Positions 1 to 6,249 of a DNA stretch of 9,221 nucleotides are shown in pieces. Source of the DNA: Candidatus Iainarchaeum sp. (GTDB lineage Archaea > Iainarchaeota > Iainarchaeia > Iainarchaeales > DTGL01); contig JAFCFP010000039.1 in assembly GCA_017608575.1 (NCBI GenBank), positions 1 to 9,221 of the forward strand, read 5' to 3'. Both the position numbers and the translations under genes were made by a program. How positions within the stretch are numbered: the stretch's first letter is position 1; every line of letters starts with the position of its first letter. The notes beneath the pieces were generated by a model. It was not told the origin of the DNA and ran no database searches. It worked only from the letters and a program-made list of their open reading frames with translations.

Positions 1-1
1 T

Positions 2-1933
2 GTTGTGGAATATTTTGTCCCACAACAAAAACAGGAAACCGGCACTGACAATCTGCAGCGTTATTCTAATTACAATGAATTAATTGCTTCTTTTTCAAAT
101 GCTTTCTCCAATTCCTCAAGTTATCCTTATTTGTATGGCTTGCGGGAATTTGGAATGCCTTTGATGACTGCAAACAAAGCAGTGGCTTCGGCTGAAAGCG
201 GTTCTGCTGCTGGCACAGAATATTCTACAACAAACGTTCAAGTGGAAGGAGTGGATGAAGCGGACATTGTTAAAACTGACGGCAAATATGCTTATGTTGT
301 TGCCGGTGGAAAACTTTTCATTGTTGATGCGTTTCCGGCAGAAAATGCAAGCATTGTTTCAACAATTGAATTTGAAAAAGGGAGGGCAATTGAATTGTTT
401 GTTTCAGGAAACAAATTGCTTGTGTTTGCTAACAATTATGCTTATGACAATGAAAAATGCGTTCAAGGAGAAAAATGCTTTGGATACAACGGCTTTGTTT
501 CGGCGATTCTTTACAATATAAGTGACAAAGCAAACCCAGTGCTTGAAAAAGAACTTGACTTTGAGGGCTCTTACCTTAATTCAAGGCTTATTGATAACAC
601 TGCTTATTTTATAGTGAGGAGTTATCCCCGTTATCCCATTTATGAAATAGTTAAGGATGGAAACCTTCAAGGAAAAAACATTATTCCACGCATGAAAATA
701 AACAACAAAGAGGAAACAATTGCCAAAGCAGAGGAAATTGGTTATGTTCCTGGAGTTCTTCCAACCAATTTTGTTTCAATTGTTTCATTGAACCTTGGAA
801 CAGGCAAAATGGAGAAAGAGGTTTTGAGTGCAGCGGGAAATGCAATTTATGCTTCAAGGGAAAACCTTTACATTACAGCTCCTGCTTGGAATGAAGAAAC
901 TGAACTGCCTGTTCCACTGAAAGCAGTTGGAAGTGTTTTTGTGCCAGAATGGCCTAGCGTTGAAAAAACATCCATTAGCAAATTCAGGCTCGAAAATGGA
1001 AACATTGAATTTATTGGAGAGGGAATTGTTCCAGGCAGGGTTTTGAACCAGTTTTCAATGGATGAATTCAATGGGTATTTCAGGATTGCCACAACCGTTG
1101 GACATGTTTCAAGAAGCGCTTCAACAAGCAAAAACAATGTATATGTATTAGATAAAGATATGAAAGTGGTTGGATCACTTGAAGATTTGGCTCCAGGTGA
1201 AAAGATTTATTCAGCGCGGTTTATGGGAAACAAGTGTTATTTGGTGACTTTTAAAAAGGTTGACCCCTTGTTTGTGATTGATTTGAGCAATCCGGAAAAC
1301 CCAAAGGTTTTGGGAAAGCTTAAAATCCCGGGCTATAGTGATTACTTGCATCCAATTGATGAAACACACATTCTTGGCTTGGGAAAAGAAACAATTGAAG
1401 CTGCAAAAGGCGATTTTGCATGGTATCAGGGAATCAAAATGGCAATATTTGATGTAAGCAATCCAGAAAACCCAATAGAATTGAGCAAAATAGTAATAGG
1501 AGACAGGGGCACTGACAGTTATGCCCTGCATGACCACAAAGCATTCTTGTTTGACAAAAAAAGAGAATTATTGGTCATTCCAATAACCCTTGCAGTAATT
1601 CCCGAAGAACAAAAAAAGCCACTCGGTGAAGAAATGGTTTATCCCACATATGGAGAATTTGTTTTCCAGGGAGCGTTTGTTTTCAATGTTTCAGTGGAAA
1701 ACGGAATAACTGAAAGGGGAAGAATCACCCATGTAACAAAAGAAGATGAACTAAAACGTGGCTACTATTATGGAAGTGATTATTCAGTGAAGCGTTCTTT
1801 TTTCATTGATGGCGTGCTTTACACTCTTTCAGACAGAACATTGAAAGCAAACAAATTGGATTCATTGGAAGAAATAAGCAAAGTGAATTTTGAAAAATCA
1901 AGCGAAACCTATTACCCCCCTTATTACAAATAA
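2..1933 (+). CDS. secreted C-terminal beta-propeller domain protein (5' end outside window)
   Basis: The reading frame is open to the left edge. A GTG at position 5 is only an internal candidate, so the true start and any signal peptide or membrane anchor probably lie upstream. Residue numbers count from that GTG. Near residues 74-99 is the stretch TTNVQVEGVDEADIVKTDGK, which I recognise as the signature of the secreted beta-propeller family (Pfam Beta_propel type). Blade-like repeats follow, each with a D-x-S-N-P-E-N-P turn (YNISDKANP near 170, IDLSNPENP near 425, FDVSNPENP near 482). The end, FFIDGVLYTLSD and then LKANKLDSL, also fits the family. Cys152 and Cys158 could form a disulfide in an extracellular protein. 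The family has no well-defined reaction; binding or adhesion at the cell surface is an inference. The residues before about 70 are Ser/Ala/Gly-rich and look like a linker. Family assignment is confident, function is not. Confidence 0.85.
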   Translation, partial: VVEYFVPQQKQETGTDNLQRYSNYNELIASFSNAFSNSSSYPYLYGLREFGMPLMTANKAVASAESGSAAGTEYSTTNVQVEGVDEADIVKTDGKYAYVVAGGKLFIVDAFPAENASIVSTIEFEKGRAIELFVSGNKLLVFANNYAYDNEKCVQGEKCFGYNGFVSAILYNISDKANPVLEKELDFEGSYLNSRLIDNTAYFIVRSYPRYPIYEIVKDGNLQGKNIIPRMKINNKEETIAKAEEIGYVPGVLPTNFVSIVSLNLGTGKMEKEVLSAAGNAIYASRENLYITAPAWNEETELPVPLKAVGSVFVPEWPSVEKTSISKFRLENGNIEFIGEGIVPGRVLNQFSMDEFNGYFRIATTVGHVSRSASTSKNNVYVLDKDMKVVGSLEDLAPGEKIYSARFMGNKCYLVTFKKVDPLFVIDLSNPENPKVLGKLKIPGYSDYLHPIDETHILGLGKETIEAAKGDFAWYQGIKMAIFDVSNPENPIELSKIVIGDRGTDSYALHDHKAFLFDKKRELLVIPITLAVIPEEQKKPLGEEMVYPTYGEFVFQGAFVFNVSVENGITERGRITHVTKEDELKRGYYYGSDYSVKRSFFIDGVLYTLSDRTLKANKLDSLEEISKVNFEKSSETYYPPYYK

Positions 1934-1947
1934 AAAGCATTGAAAAA

Positions 1948-1996
1948 GGAAAAAGGTTCAATTTAAATCCTTTTTCCTCTTCTTTTTTCTTTTTTG
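1948..1996 (+). terminator. hairpin plus T-rich tract after the beta-propeller gene
   Basis: A perfect 9-base inverted repeat, GGAAAAAGG (1948-1956) with CCTTTTTCC (1969-1977), encloses a 12-base loop. A T-rich run follows to about 1995. It starts 15 bases after the stop codon. Archaeal termination depends mainly on T tracts, and the hairpin may add to it. The loop also holds the TATA-like sequence of the next gene. Confidence 0.55.
1961..1968 (+). promoter_or_regulatory. candidate TATA box for the PEPCK-like gene
   Basis: ATTTAAAT is centred about 33 bases before the GTG at 1998 and 57 before the GTG at 2022. With the usual archaeal spacing, transcription would start near 1991. That gives either a very short leader to 1998 or about 30 bases to 2022. 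It sits in the loop of the preceding terminator hairpin. Confidence 0.4.
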
Positions 1997-1997
1997 G

Positions 1998-3488
1998 GTG
2001 TTGTGGTTGGATTTTTTTTCAGTGCCAGAAATAAAAAAAATAATTAACAATCCTTCAAGTGAACAATTGCGCGAACTTGCACGAAAGGATGAAACAACCA
2101 CTGAGTTTGGCTCTCCAAGTTATGTGGGAAAAGTTCGCTCGCGTTCAGCCAAATTCACAAAGAATACAATTGATGACAAACTCGATGAAACTGATTTTAA
2201 GGCATTGAAAGAAGTGCATGATTTTTTGCGCCAAAAAGGCGAAATGATCCAAGTTGACAGAACAATGGGTGAATCGAAAAAATTCCATTGCAGGCTTTTC
2301 GTGTCAAAAGATTATGCAAGAATTGCTTTTGGTTGGAGTGAACTCTTGAATCCAATTCAAAACCCATTGCCAAAACCAGACATGGTTACAATAATGTTGC
2401 CTGAATGGAATGAAAGAAAAATACTCGTTGCAGCAGAAAAAGGAATAACCTTTGCTTTGGGTTCTGACTATATTGGCGAAGCAAAAAAAGCCTTTCTCAG
2501 AATGTGGATGTATTTGGTGAAAAAAAGAGGCGGCCTTGGCTTGCATGCTGGAAGCAAGCTTGTAAAGATAAAGGACTGCAATGGAAGAATGAAGGAATTT
2601 GGACAGCTTTTTTTTGGATTGAGTGCCACTGGAAAATCCACTCTAACAGGCCATGGCCTTGGCTTAAAAGGCAAGGAAAAAGCCTGGCTTGTGCAGGATG
2701 ACGTTGTTGGTTTTTTTGACAAAAAATGCATTGGCACTGAAGGCAAAGGCTTGTTTATTAAAACAGAGGGAATTTGCGCAAAAGAACAGCCGGAGTTGTT
2801 TCATGCATTAACGCAGCCAAACGCAATCCTTGAAAATGTGTGGGTTGACAAAAACGGAAAGGTTGATTTTTTTAATTACGCCCTAACTTCAAATGGCCGC
2901 GCAGTAATCCAGCGCTCTGAATTGAAAAACGCGGCCAAATCAATTGATTTGCAAAAGGCAAACCACTTGTTTTTTATTACACGCAATCCATTAATGCCAC
3001 CAATTGCACGTTTGAGCACTGAAAAAGCAGGCGTTGCCTTCATGCTTGGAGAAAGCGTTGAAAGTTCTGCTGGTGATCCTTCAAAGGCCGGGCAAAGTGT
3101 TAGAGTGGTTGGCACAAACCCTTTTATTGTTGGCAAAAAAGGCGAAGAGGGAAACAGGCTTGTCAGCATTCTCAGGGAAAACCCTCAAATTGAATGCTTT
3201 TTGTTGAACACTGGGTTTGTTGGAGAGGGAAAAAATGCAACAAAGGTAAGGGTAAAGGACACAATTCAAATAATCAAAAAAGTGTGCCGTTCGGAGATTG
3301 AATGGAAGCCAGAGACAGATTTTAGATTTGAAATGCCTGTTGAATTTATTGGAACAAGTTTTGATCCTCGGATTCATTATTCTCCGGAAGAGTTTTCAGC
3401 AAAAATGAAAAAACTCAGAAAGGAAAGAAAGGAATGGCTTTCACGCTTTCCAGAGCTTTTACCGGAAATAAAAAAGGAAATCTATTAG
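1998..3488 (+). CDS. divergent ATP-type phosphoenolpyruvate carboxykinase (PEPCK-like)
   Basis: This looks like an ATP-dependent PEPCK, which interconverts oxaloacetate + ATP and phosphoenolpyruvate + CO2 + ADP in gluconeogenesis. Landmarks appear in family order (496-residue numbering): YIGEAKKA at 158-165, matching the family's Y-x-G-E-M-K-K substrate/metal region; LHAGS with His183, the metal-binding His position; P-loop GLSATGKST at 207-215 (family GLSGTGKTT); VQDD with Asp234/235 at the kinase-2 metal site; LENV at 278-281; SNGR with Arg301 where the family has ENTR; MPPIARLS at 333-340; and LLNTGFVGEG at 402-411 (family LVNTGWTGG). A substrate Arg is probably among Arg46/48/49 (KVRSRS). 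Length is close to the usual roughly 530. The start is uncertain: GTG at 1998, or GTG at 2022 giving MPEIKKIINN, which looks more natural. The substitutions leave room for a related nucleotide-dependent kinase or carboxykinase with another substrate. T runs past the stop, inside the convergent neighbour, could end its transcript. Confidence 0.8.
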   Translation: MLWLDFFSVPEIKKIINNPSSEQLRELARKDETTTEFGSPSYVGKVRSRSAKFTKNTIDDKLDETDFKALKEVHDFLRQKGEMIQVDRTMGESKKFHCRLFVSKDYARIAFGWSELLNPIQNPLPKPDMVTIMLPEWNERKILVAAEKGITFALGSDYIGEAKKAFLRMWMYLVKKRGGLGLHAGSKLVKIKDCNGRMKEFGQLFFGLSATGKSTLTGHGLGLKGKEKAWLVQDDVVGFFDKKCIGTEGKGLFIKTEGICAKEQPELFHALTQPNAILENVWVDKNGKVDFFNYALTSNGRAVIQRSELKNAAKSIDLQKANHLFFITRNPLMPPIARLSTEKAGVAFMLGESVESSAGDPSKAGQSVRVVGTNPFIVGKKGEEGNRLVSILRENPQIECFLLNTGFVGEGKNATKVRVKDTIQIIKKVCRSEIEWKPETDFRFEMPVEFIGTSFDPRIHYSPEEFSAKMKKLRKERKEWLSRFPELLPEIKKEIY

Positions 3489-3489
3489 G

Positions 3490-4302
3490 TTAAAGCCTTG
3501 CACTGCGGAGCTTTAAGGCTGGCCCGATTAACAAAGCATGCTTTTCCAAAAACCTTAACTCAATGTCGTGAAGAAAGATTGAAATTTTTTGCTTTTCTTT
3601 TGTTTTTTCAATTAATTCAAGCAATGCTGCAAGTTTTTCTTTTTTTAACAACAGGTTTTTTCCTTTTATTTCTCCCCCGAGTTGTTTTTGAAAATGCTCC
3701 AGCAGTTCTTCATTGTTCGATGTTACTGGAAACTCATTCAATCCAGCACGGTTTGCATAATTCAATGCAAACCTTTTAAGCAAGCCAATGTTTTCTGTTT
3801 TTTTGGAATTCTTAAAATCCATTTCTTTAAGGGAAACAATATGCTTGTTTAGGACTCCTTCCAAATACGAGTAATGCCTTGCTTTTACTCCAACTTTTTT
3901 CTTTAAATCAATAATATCCGATACAAAAAAACTGGAGCTTTCCTTCGCTATTTTGAGCAAATCCTTGTCCTGTTTTCCCCGCTCAATGAGTGTTGACAAA
4001 AGCTTTACAAATTCGTCTGGGTTTTCTTCAGCTCGCTTTTCTTTGACCATTTTGTTTATTTTAAGCAACAATTTATTTTTCATTTCCATGTTTACTTTTG
4101 CAATGCCTTTGTTTGTCAACTGGATTAAATCGCCTCTTTTTCTTATGAATCCAAGGGCGTTTAGGTCTTTGAGTGTTCTGCTTAGCGCTGCACGGGCAGA
4201 ATTAATGTTTGAATAATCACCCATTATTTTGTTTAATAAATTGTTGTATTCGATTCCATTGCCTTGTTTTGCAATTAAGAGAATTGAAGTGCGTGAAGCC
4301 AT
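3490..4302 (-). CDS. unrecognised protein with N-terminal winged-helix-like domain
   Basis: I do not recognise this 270-residue protein as a named family. Residues 1-75 read like a winged helix-turn-helix: helices around ILLIAKQGNGIEYNNLLNKI, then SARAALSRTLKDLNALGFI, and a wing-like RKRGDLIQLTNKG, as in archaeal DNA-binding regulators. The rest is charged and mainly helical. It has a Lys/Glu-rich stretch at about 76-125, a middle segment near 126-210, and a C-terminal helical part ending LKLRSARL. There is no signal peptide, membrane segment or Cys-based metal site. The ATG at 4302 follows a weak GAGG (4314-4317), and the gene lies 40 bases after the L44e stop on the same strand, so readthrough from the ribosomal gene is plausible. 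It meets the PEPCK-like gene tail to tail with one base between the stops. A transcriptional regulator is the best inference; targets are unknown. Confidence 0.7.
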   Translation of the reverse strand: MASRTSILLIAKQGNGIEYNNLLNKIMGDYSNINSARAALSRTLKDLNALGFIRKRGDLIQLTNKGIAKVNMEMKNKLLLKINKMVKEKRAEENPDEFVKLLSTLIERGKQDKDLLKIAKESSSFFVSDIIDLKKKVGVKARHYSYLEGVLNKHIVSLKEMDFKNSKKTENIGLLKRFALNYANRAGLNEFPVTSNNEELLEHFQKQLGGEIKGKNLLLKKEKLAALLELIEKTKEKQKISIFLHDIELRFLEKHALLIGPALKLRSARL

Positions 4303-4342
4303 ATAATAAATTGCCTCAAAACAATTGAAAAAACTTGCCCAG

Positions 4343-4621
4343 TTATTTCACCAGTTCTGGTTTTTTCATTCTTTTTGGAATGACAAAGTAGTGCTTTGTG
4401 CCACAAACAGTGCATTCCGCCAAAAAGGTTGGACGCTTGTTTTTTTTCTTCACTGTTGCAATTGCTTGGTATTTGCCACCGTAACCTGCAGTGTGCACTT
4501 CGTGCCTTCTCGTGCCCTTGGATTGTTTTCTAGGCGACCTTGTTTTGAATTCTTTGAGCTTGTGCTCAGTGTGCCTTTTGCACTTTTTGCAATATTCCTT
4601 TGTTTTTGCTGGAATCTTCAT
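4343..4621 (-). CDS. rpl44e: 50S ribosomal protein L44e
   Basis: This is the archaeal/eukaryotic large-subunit protein L44e (eL42), which sits near the ribosomal E site and contacts the tRNA 3' end region. It has 92 residues, normal for the family. The zinc site is visible as CKKC (Cys11, Cys14) and CTVC (Cys70, Cys73). Between them lies the typical basic segment with KTRSPRKQSKGTRRHE and the HTAGYGGKYQA motif. The ATG at 4621 is preceded by GGTG at 4628-4631, six bases upstream, and by a TATA-like box. It shares its strand with Cgi121 and the 61-residue gene upstream, and with the winged-helix gene 40 bases downstream. Here it is not beside S27e, eIF2-alpha or Nop10, with which it often clusters in other archaea. 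Confidence 0.96.
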   Translation of the reverse strand: MKIPAKTKEYCKKCKRHTEHKLKEFKTRSPRKQSKGTRRHEVHTAGYGGKYQAIATVKKKNKRPTFLAECTVCGTKHYFVIPKRMKKPELVK

Positions 4622-4627
4622 TTAAAA

Positions 4628-4680
4628 CACCAAAATCAGCGCAATTTGTTTAATAATTAAAAAAAGAAGCATTTAAAAAG
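4628..4680 (-). promoter_or_regulatory. promoter and ribosome-binding site of L44e
   Basis: Read on the minus strand, CTTTTTAAAT (about 4671-4680) is a TATA-like box. At archaeal spacing, transcription would begin near 4648 and give a leader of roughly 27 bases. The Shine-Dalgarno core GGTG lies at 4628-4631, six bases before the ATG. An alternative AT-rich element, TTAATTATTAAA, covers about 4650-4661. L44e may therefore be transcribed independently of the genes before it. Confidence 0.5.
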
Positions 4681-4697
4681 GAAATTGTTTTTTTGCT

Positions 4698-4883
4698 TTA
4701 AAGCCTGCTTAATTGGCGCCTTACTTTTGGCGGAACTGGCCTTTCAGCCCTGAGCACTTCTTCAGCTTCTTTCATTGAAAGGTTTGCCACTCCTGTGAGA
4801 ATTTTCAAAGCCCTGTGCCTGTTCTCTGGTCTTATAAGGGCCGTTCTATAAAGTTGAGGTCGTTTTCTGATTGGTTTACCCAT
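4698..4883 (-). CDS. small basic helical protein, unrecognised (61 aa)
   Basis: This short gene is probably real, because its start has one of the best ribosome-binding sites in the window (GGGGTGAT, three bases before the ATG). It also fits snugly between two conserved genes on the same strand, 38 bases after the Cgi121 stop. The product is very basic and starts MGKPIRKRPQLYRTALIRP. A predicted helix (NRHRALKILTGVANL), a second helix (SMKEAEEVLRAE) and an Arg-rich end (PPKVRRQLSRL) follow. There are no Cys residues and no membrane segment. I cannot match it to any ribosomal protein or other family. Its size, charge and neighbours (KEOPS subunit, L44e) suggest an RNA- or ribosome-associated protein, but that is inference only. 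Confidence 0.75.
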   Translation of the reverse strand: MGKPIRKRPQLYRTALIRPENRHRALKILTGVANLSMKEAEEVLRAERPVPPKVRRQLSRL

Positions 4884-4886
4884 TTA

Positions 4887-4894
4887 ATCACCCC
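4887..4894 (-). promoter_or_regulatory. strong ribosome-binding site of the 61-residue gene
   Basis: On the minus strand the sequence is GGGGTGAT, three bases before the ATG at 4883. It matches the archaeal consensus GGAGGTGAT, complementary to the 16S rRNA 3' end, at all but one position. It fixes the start codon and argues that this short frame is translated. Confidence 0.75.
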
Positions 4895-4921
4895 TGTTTC
4901 TGTGAATTAATATTTATTGGC

Positions 4922-5506
4922 TTAGTCTTTTAAATTCTTGCTGTTTTTTTGCTTTAGGGCAAGCAATGCCTGTCTTTCAAGAACAAGCAGTTTAATTGCT
5001 TCTTTTTCAGGCAAATCGTTCATTGCTTTTAGTTCAATTCGGGAAATACCAAACACTTTTTTGAGTTTTGCTGCGTTTTTTTCAATGTTTTTTTCAATGA
5101 GTTCTTTTTCTTCAATGAATTCCAGCAATTCTGCAATTTTTCCGAAAACGCCTCGCGCTTTTTTTTTGCTTTTTGCAACTATTACTAGCAGCACTTTAAC
5201 ACGTTTTTGTGCTGGCAATTCCACAAGGTCTAATGCCTGGCTTATCTTCTGGCAAGCTGTCAAATGCAGCAAAAACTCGATTCCGGGATTTTGTGAAAAA
5301 GAAGCATTTTGCTTAAAAGAAGAAATAACCGCCCCAACAGCTGAAAAAACCTGCTCTTTTGAGCAAACAATTGAAACTGGCACAACAGCGAAGAATTCTG
5401 GTTTTGCAAGAAGAGACAAAGATTTATTAATGCTTTCTTCAATATTATTGGTATTAATTGAGCCTGTTTTGCTCAATAAATAAAAGGAGCCGAATTTTTT
5501 TATCAT
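4922..5506 (-). CDS. cgi121: KEOPS complex subunit Cgi121
   Basis: Cgi121 is a KEOPS subunit. KEOPS (Kae1, Bud32, Cgi121, Pcc1) makes the t6A modification at position 37 of ANN-decoding tRNAs. Cgi121 binds Bud32 and the tRNA CCA tail. The match is clear in two places. Residues 76-95 (IEFLLHLTACQKISQALDLV) correspond to the family's EFLLYLSGxRQIxxAL core. The C-terminal VFGISRIELKAMNDLPEKEA and then LLVLERQALLAL match the family's closing helix with its LVLERxALL motif. A Lys/Glu-rich helical insertion covers about 112-150. I chose the ATG at 5506 (194 residues, MIKKFGSFYL). A TTG at 5518 would add MNFF, but the TATA-like box places transcription start near 5505, implying a leaderless message. 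The gene is divergent from S8e. No other KEOPS subunit is in the window. Confidence 0.88.
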   Translation of the reverse strand: MIKKFGSFYLLSKTGSINTNNIEESINKSLSLLAKPEFFAVVPVSIVCSKEQVFSAVGAVISSFKQNASFSQNPGIEFLLHLTACQKISQALDLVELPAQKRVKVLLVIVAKSKKKARGVFGKIAELLEFIEEKELIEKNIEKNAAKLKKVFGISRIELKAMNDLPEKEAIKLLVLERQALLALKQKNSKNLKD

Positions 5507-5525
5507 AAAAAAATTCAAACTACAT

Positions 5526-5538
5526 GGTTTTTAAAACC
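5526..5538. promoter_or_regulatory. symmetric TATA-like element between Cgi121 and S8e
   Basis: GGTTTTTAAAACC is a near-perfect palindrome (GGTTTT-T-AAAACC) within the 50 bases separating the two divergent starts. Read on the minus strand, its centre is about 26 bases before the Cgi121 ATG, the right spacing for a leaderless transcript. For S8e the transcript must include GGAGG at 5544-5548, so its TATA box is more likely the AT-rich run TTTTTTTATC near 5495-5504. Confidence 0.5.
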
Positions 5539-5543
5539 CTATT

Positions 5544-5548
5544 GGAGG
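5544..5548 (+). promoter_or_regulatory. ribosome-binding site of S8e
   Basis: GGAGG stands eight bases before the ATG at 5557, a standard archaeal Shine-Dalgarno site that supports this start. Confidence 0.75.
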
Positions 5549-5556
5549 GCTTTTAA

Positions 5557-6078
5557 ATGGTTGAATGGCGATTGAAATCAAGAAGGAAGGCTTCCGGCGG
5601 AATCAGGAAGTCAAGGAACCGTTCTGACAAAAAAAAGGCATGGATTGGAAGAAATCCTGCGATGACAAGGATTTCAAGTGAAAACAAAAGGGAAAAAATT
5701 AAAGTCCGAGGAAACAAAGCAAAAATAAAACTAAGACACGCAAAAGAAGCAATTGTTTCAGAAAAAGGAAAAACATTCAAAGCAATTGTTGTAAATGTGT
5801 TAAAAAATGATTCAAACAGGCAGTTTGCCAGAAGGCAAATAATAACAAAAGGAGCAATAATTGAAATAGAATTAAAAGGCCAAAAAAGGCAGGCAATTGT
5901 TACAAGCCGTCCAGGCCAAAAAGGTGTGCTTCAGGCAAAACTGCTTGAAAAACCAATCAAAATAGAAAAGGAAAAAAAAGCCGAAAAAAAGCCAGAGAAA
6001 AAAACACCCAAGCCGGACAGTTTGCAGGAAACCGCGCTAGAAGCAACAATTGAGGCAAAAAATCAAAAAAAACAGTAA
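5557..6078 (+). CDS. rps8e: 30S ribosomal protein S8e with Lys-rich C-terminal extension
   Basis: S8e is a small-subunit ribosomal protein of archaea and eukaryotes. The start is typical: KSRRKASGGIRKSRNRSDKK, followed by the IGRNPAMTRI segment at 30-39. The middle has KIKVRGNKAKIKLRHA. The core ends with NRQFARRQIITKGAIIEIEL and AIVTSRPGQKGVLQAKLLEK, all family hallmarks. The archaeal protein is usually about 125-130 residues; this one has 173. From about residue 131 it continues as a low-complexity Lys/Glu/Pro tail (EKEKKAEKKPEKKTPKP) and ends in a Glu/Gln/Lys segment. The tail is probably disordered and may bind rRNA. GGAGG precedes the ATG. The gene is divergent from Cgi121 and lies 171 bases upstream of TFB on the same strand. 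Confidence 0.95.
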   Translation: MVEWRLKSRRKASGGIRKSRNRSDKKKAWIGRNPAMTRISSENKREKIKVRGNKAKIKLRHAKEAIVSEKGKTFKAIVVNVLKNDSNRQFARRQIITKGAIIEIELKGQKRQAIVTSRPGQKGVLQAKLLEKPIKIEKEKKAEKKPEKKTPKPDSLQETALEATIEAKNQKKQ

Positions 6079-6082
6079 AAAA

Positions 6083-6098
6083 CACTAATTTTTTAGTG
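6083..6098 (+). terminator. small hairpin just after S8e
   Basis: CACTAA (6083-6088) and TTAGTG (6093-6098) form a 6-bp stem with a TTTT loop, five bases after the S8e stop. The only T run lies in the loop and arm, so it is a weak terminator candidate. It could instead protect the mRNA 3' end. Confidence 0.3.
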
Positions 6099-6127
6099 CA
6101 AAACACTGAGAAAAACAAACCAAAAGG

Positions 6128-6159
6128 TTTAAATACCAAAAGCAGCGCAATATATATAA
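6128..6159 (+). promoter_or_regulatory. two candidate TATA boxes of the TFB gene
   Basis: TTTAAATA (6128-6135) and TATATATAA (6151-6159) are both good archaeal TATA-like elements. They predict transcription starts near 6158 and 6182, and leaders of about 91 and 68 bases. Both are long beside the near-leaderless genes elsewhere in the window. Confidence 0.5.
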
Positions 6160-6173
6160 AGGTTACTTTTTTT

Positions 6174-6247
6174 ATGGATTTGCTCATTGTTTTTCGCTGC
6201 ACTCCCTATGTGCAGGTTTGGCGTTAATTTTTAAAAGGATGGTGGTG
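6174..6247 (+). promoter_or_regulatory. TFB 5' leader: hairpin, 17-codon upstream frame, ribosome-binding site
   Basis: The leader holds a perfect 6-bp hairpin, CTGCAC (6197-6202) with GTGCAG (6210-6215) around a 7-base loop. It also holds a small frame, ATG 6174 to TAA 6227, encoding MDLLIVFRCTPYVQVWR. The repeat GGTGGTG (6241-6247) lies directly before the TFB ATG and supplies the Shine-Dalgarno core. Whether the small frame is translated cannot be told: it has no ribosome-binding site of its own, and the second predicted transcription start falls after its ATG. Confidence 0.4.
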
Positions 6248-6249
6248 TT

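Noticed and set aside
3492..3520. Hairpin AGCCTT/AAGGCT just after the PEPCK-like stop as a terminator
   Set aside because: The stem is short, the 15-base loop is large, competing pairings exist (AAAGC/GCTTT) and no T run follows. It encodes the repeated Leu/Arg end of the opposite gene.
4938..5483. 181-codon open frame on the + strand opposite Cgi121
   Set aside because: It is Ser/Phe-rich with no recognisable motif and lies fully antisense to a clearly matched Cgi121 gene, as expected for a shadow of AT-rich, Lys/Glu-rich coding DNA.
5507..5518. TTG start four codons upstream of the Cgi121 ATG
   Set aside because: The ATG at 5506 fits the TATA spacing and a leaderless message. The TTG has no ribosome-binding site and adds only MNFF.
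6174..6227. 17-codon frame in the TFB leader as an independent gene
   Set aside because: It has no ribosome-binding site, recognisable motif or hydrophobic design beyond a short stretch, so I kept it only as a possible leader element.
6079..6249. C/D box guide RNA or tRNA in the gap before TFB
   Set aside because: No proper C box with a paired D box at guide spacing is present, and no cloverleaf can be drawn. A lone CTGA near 6105 is not enough.
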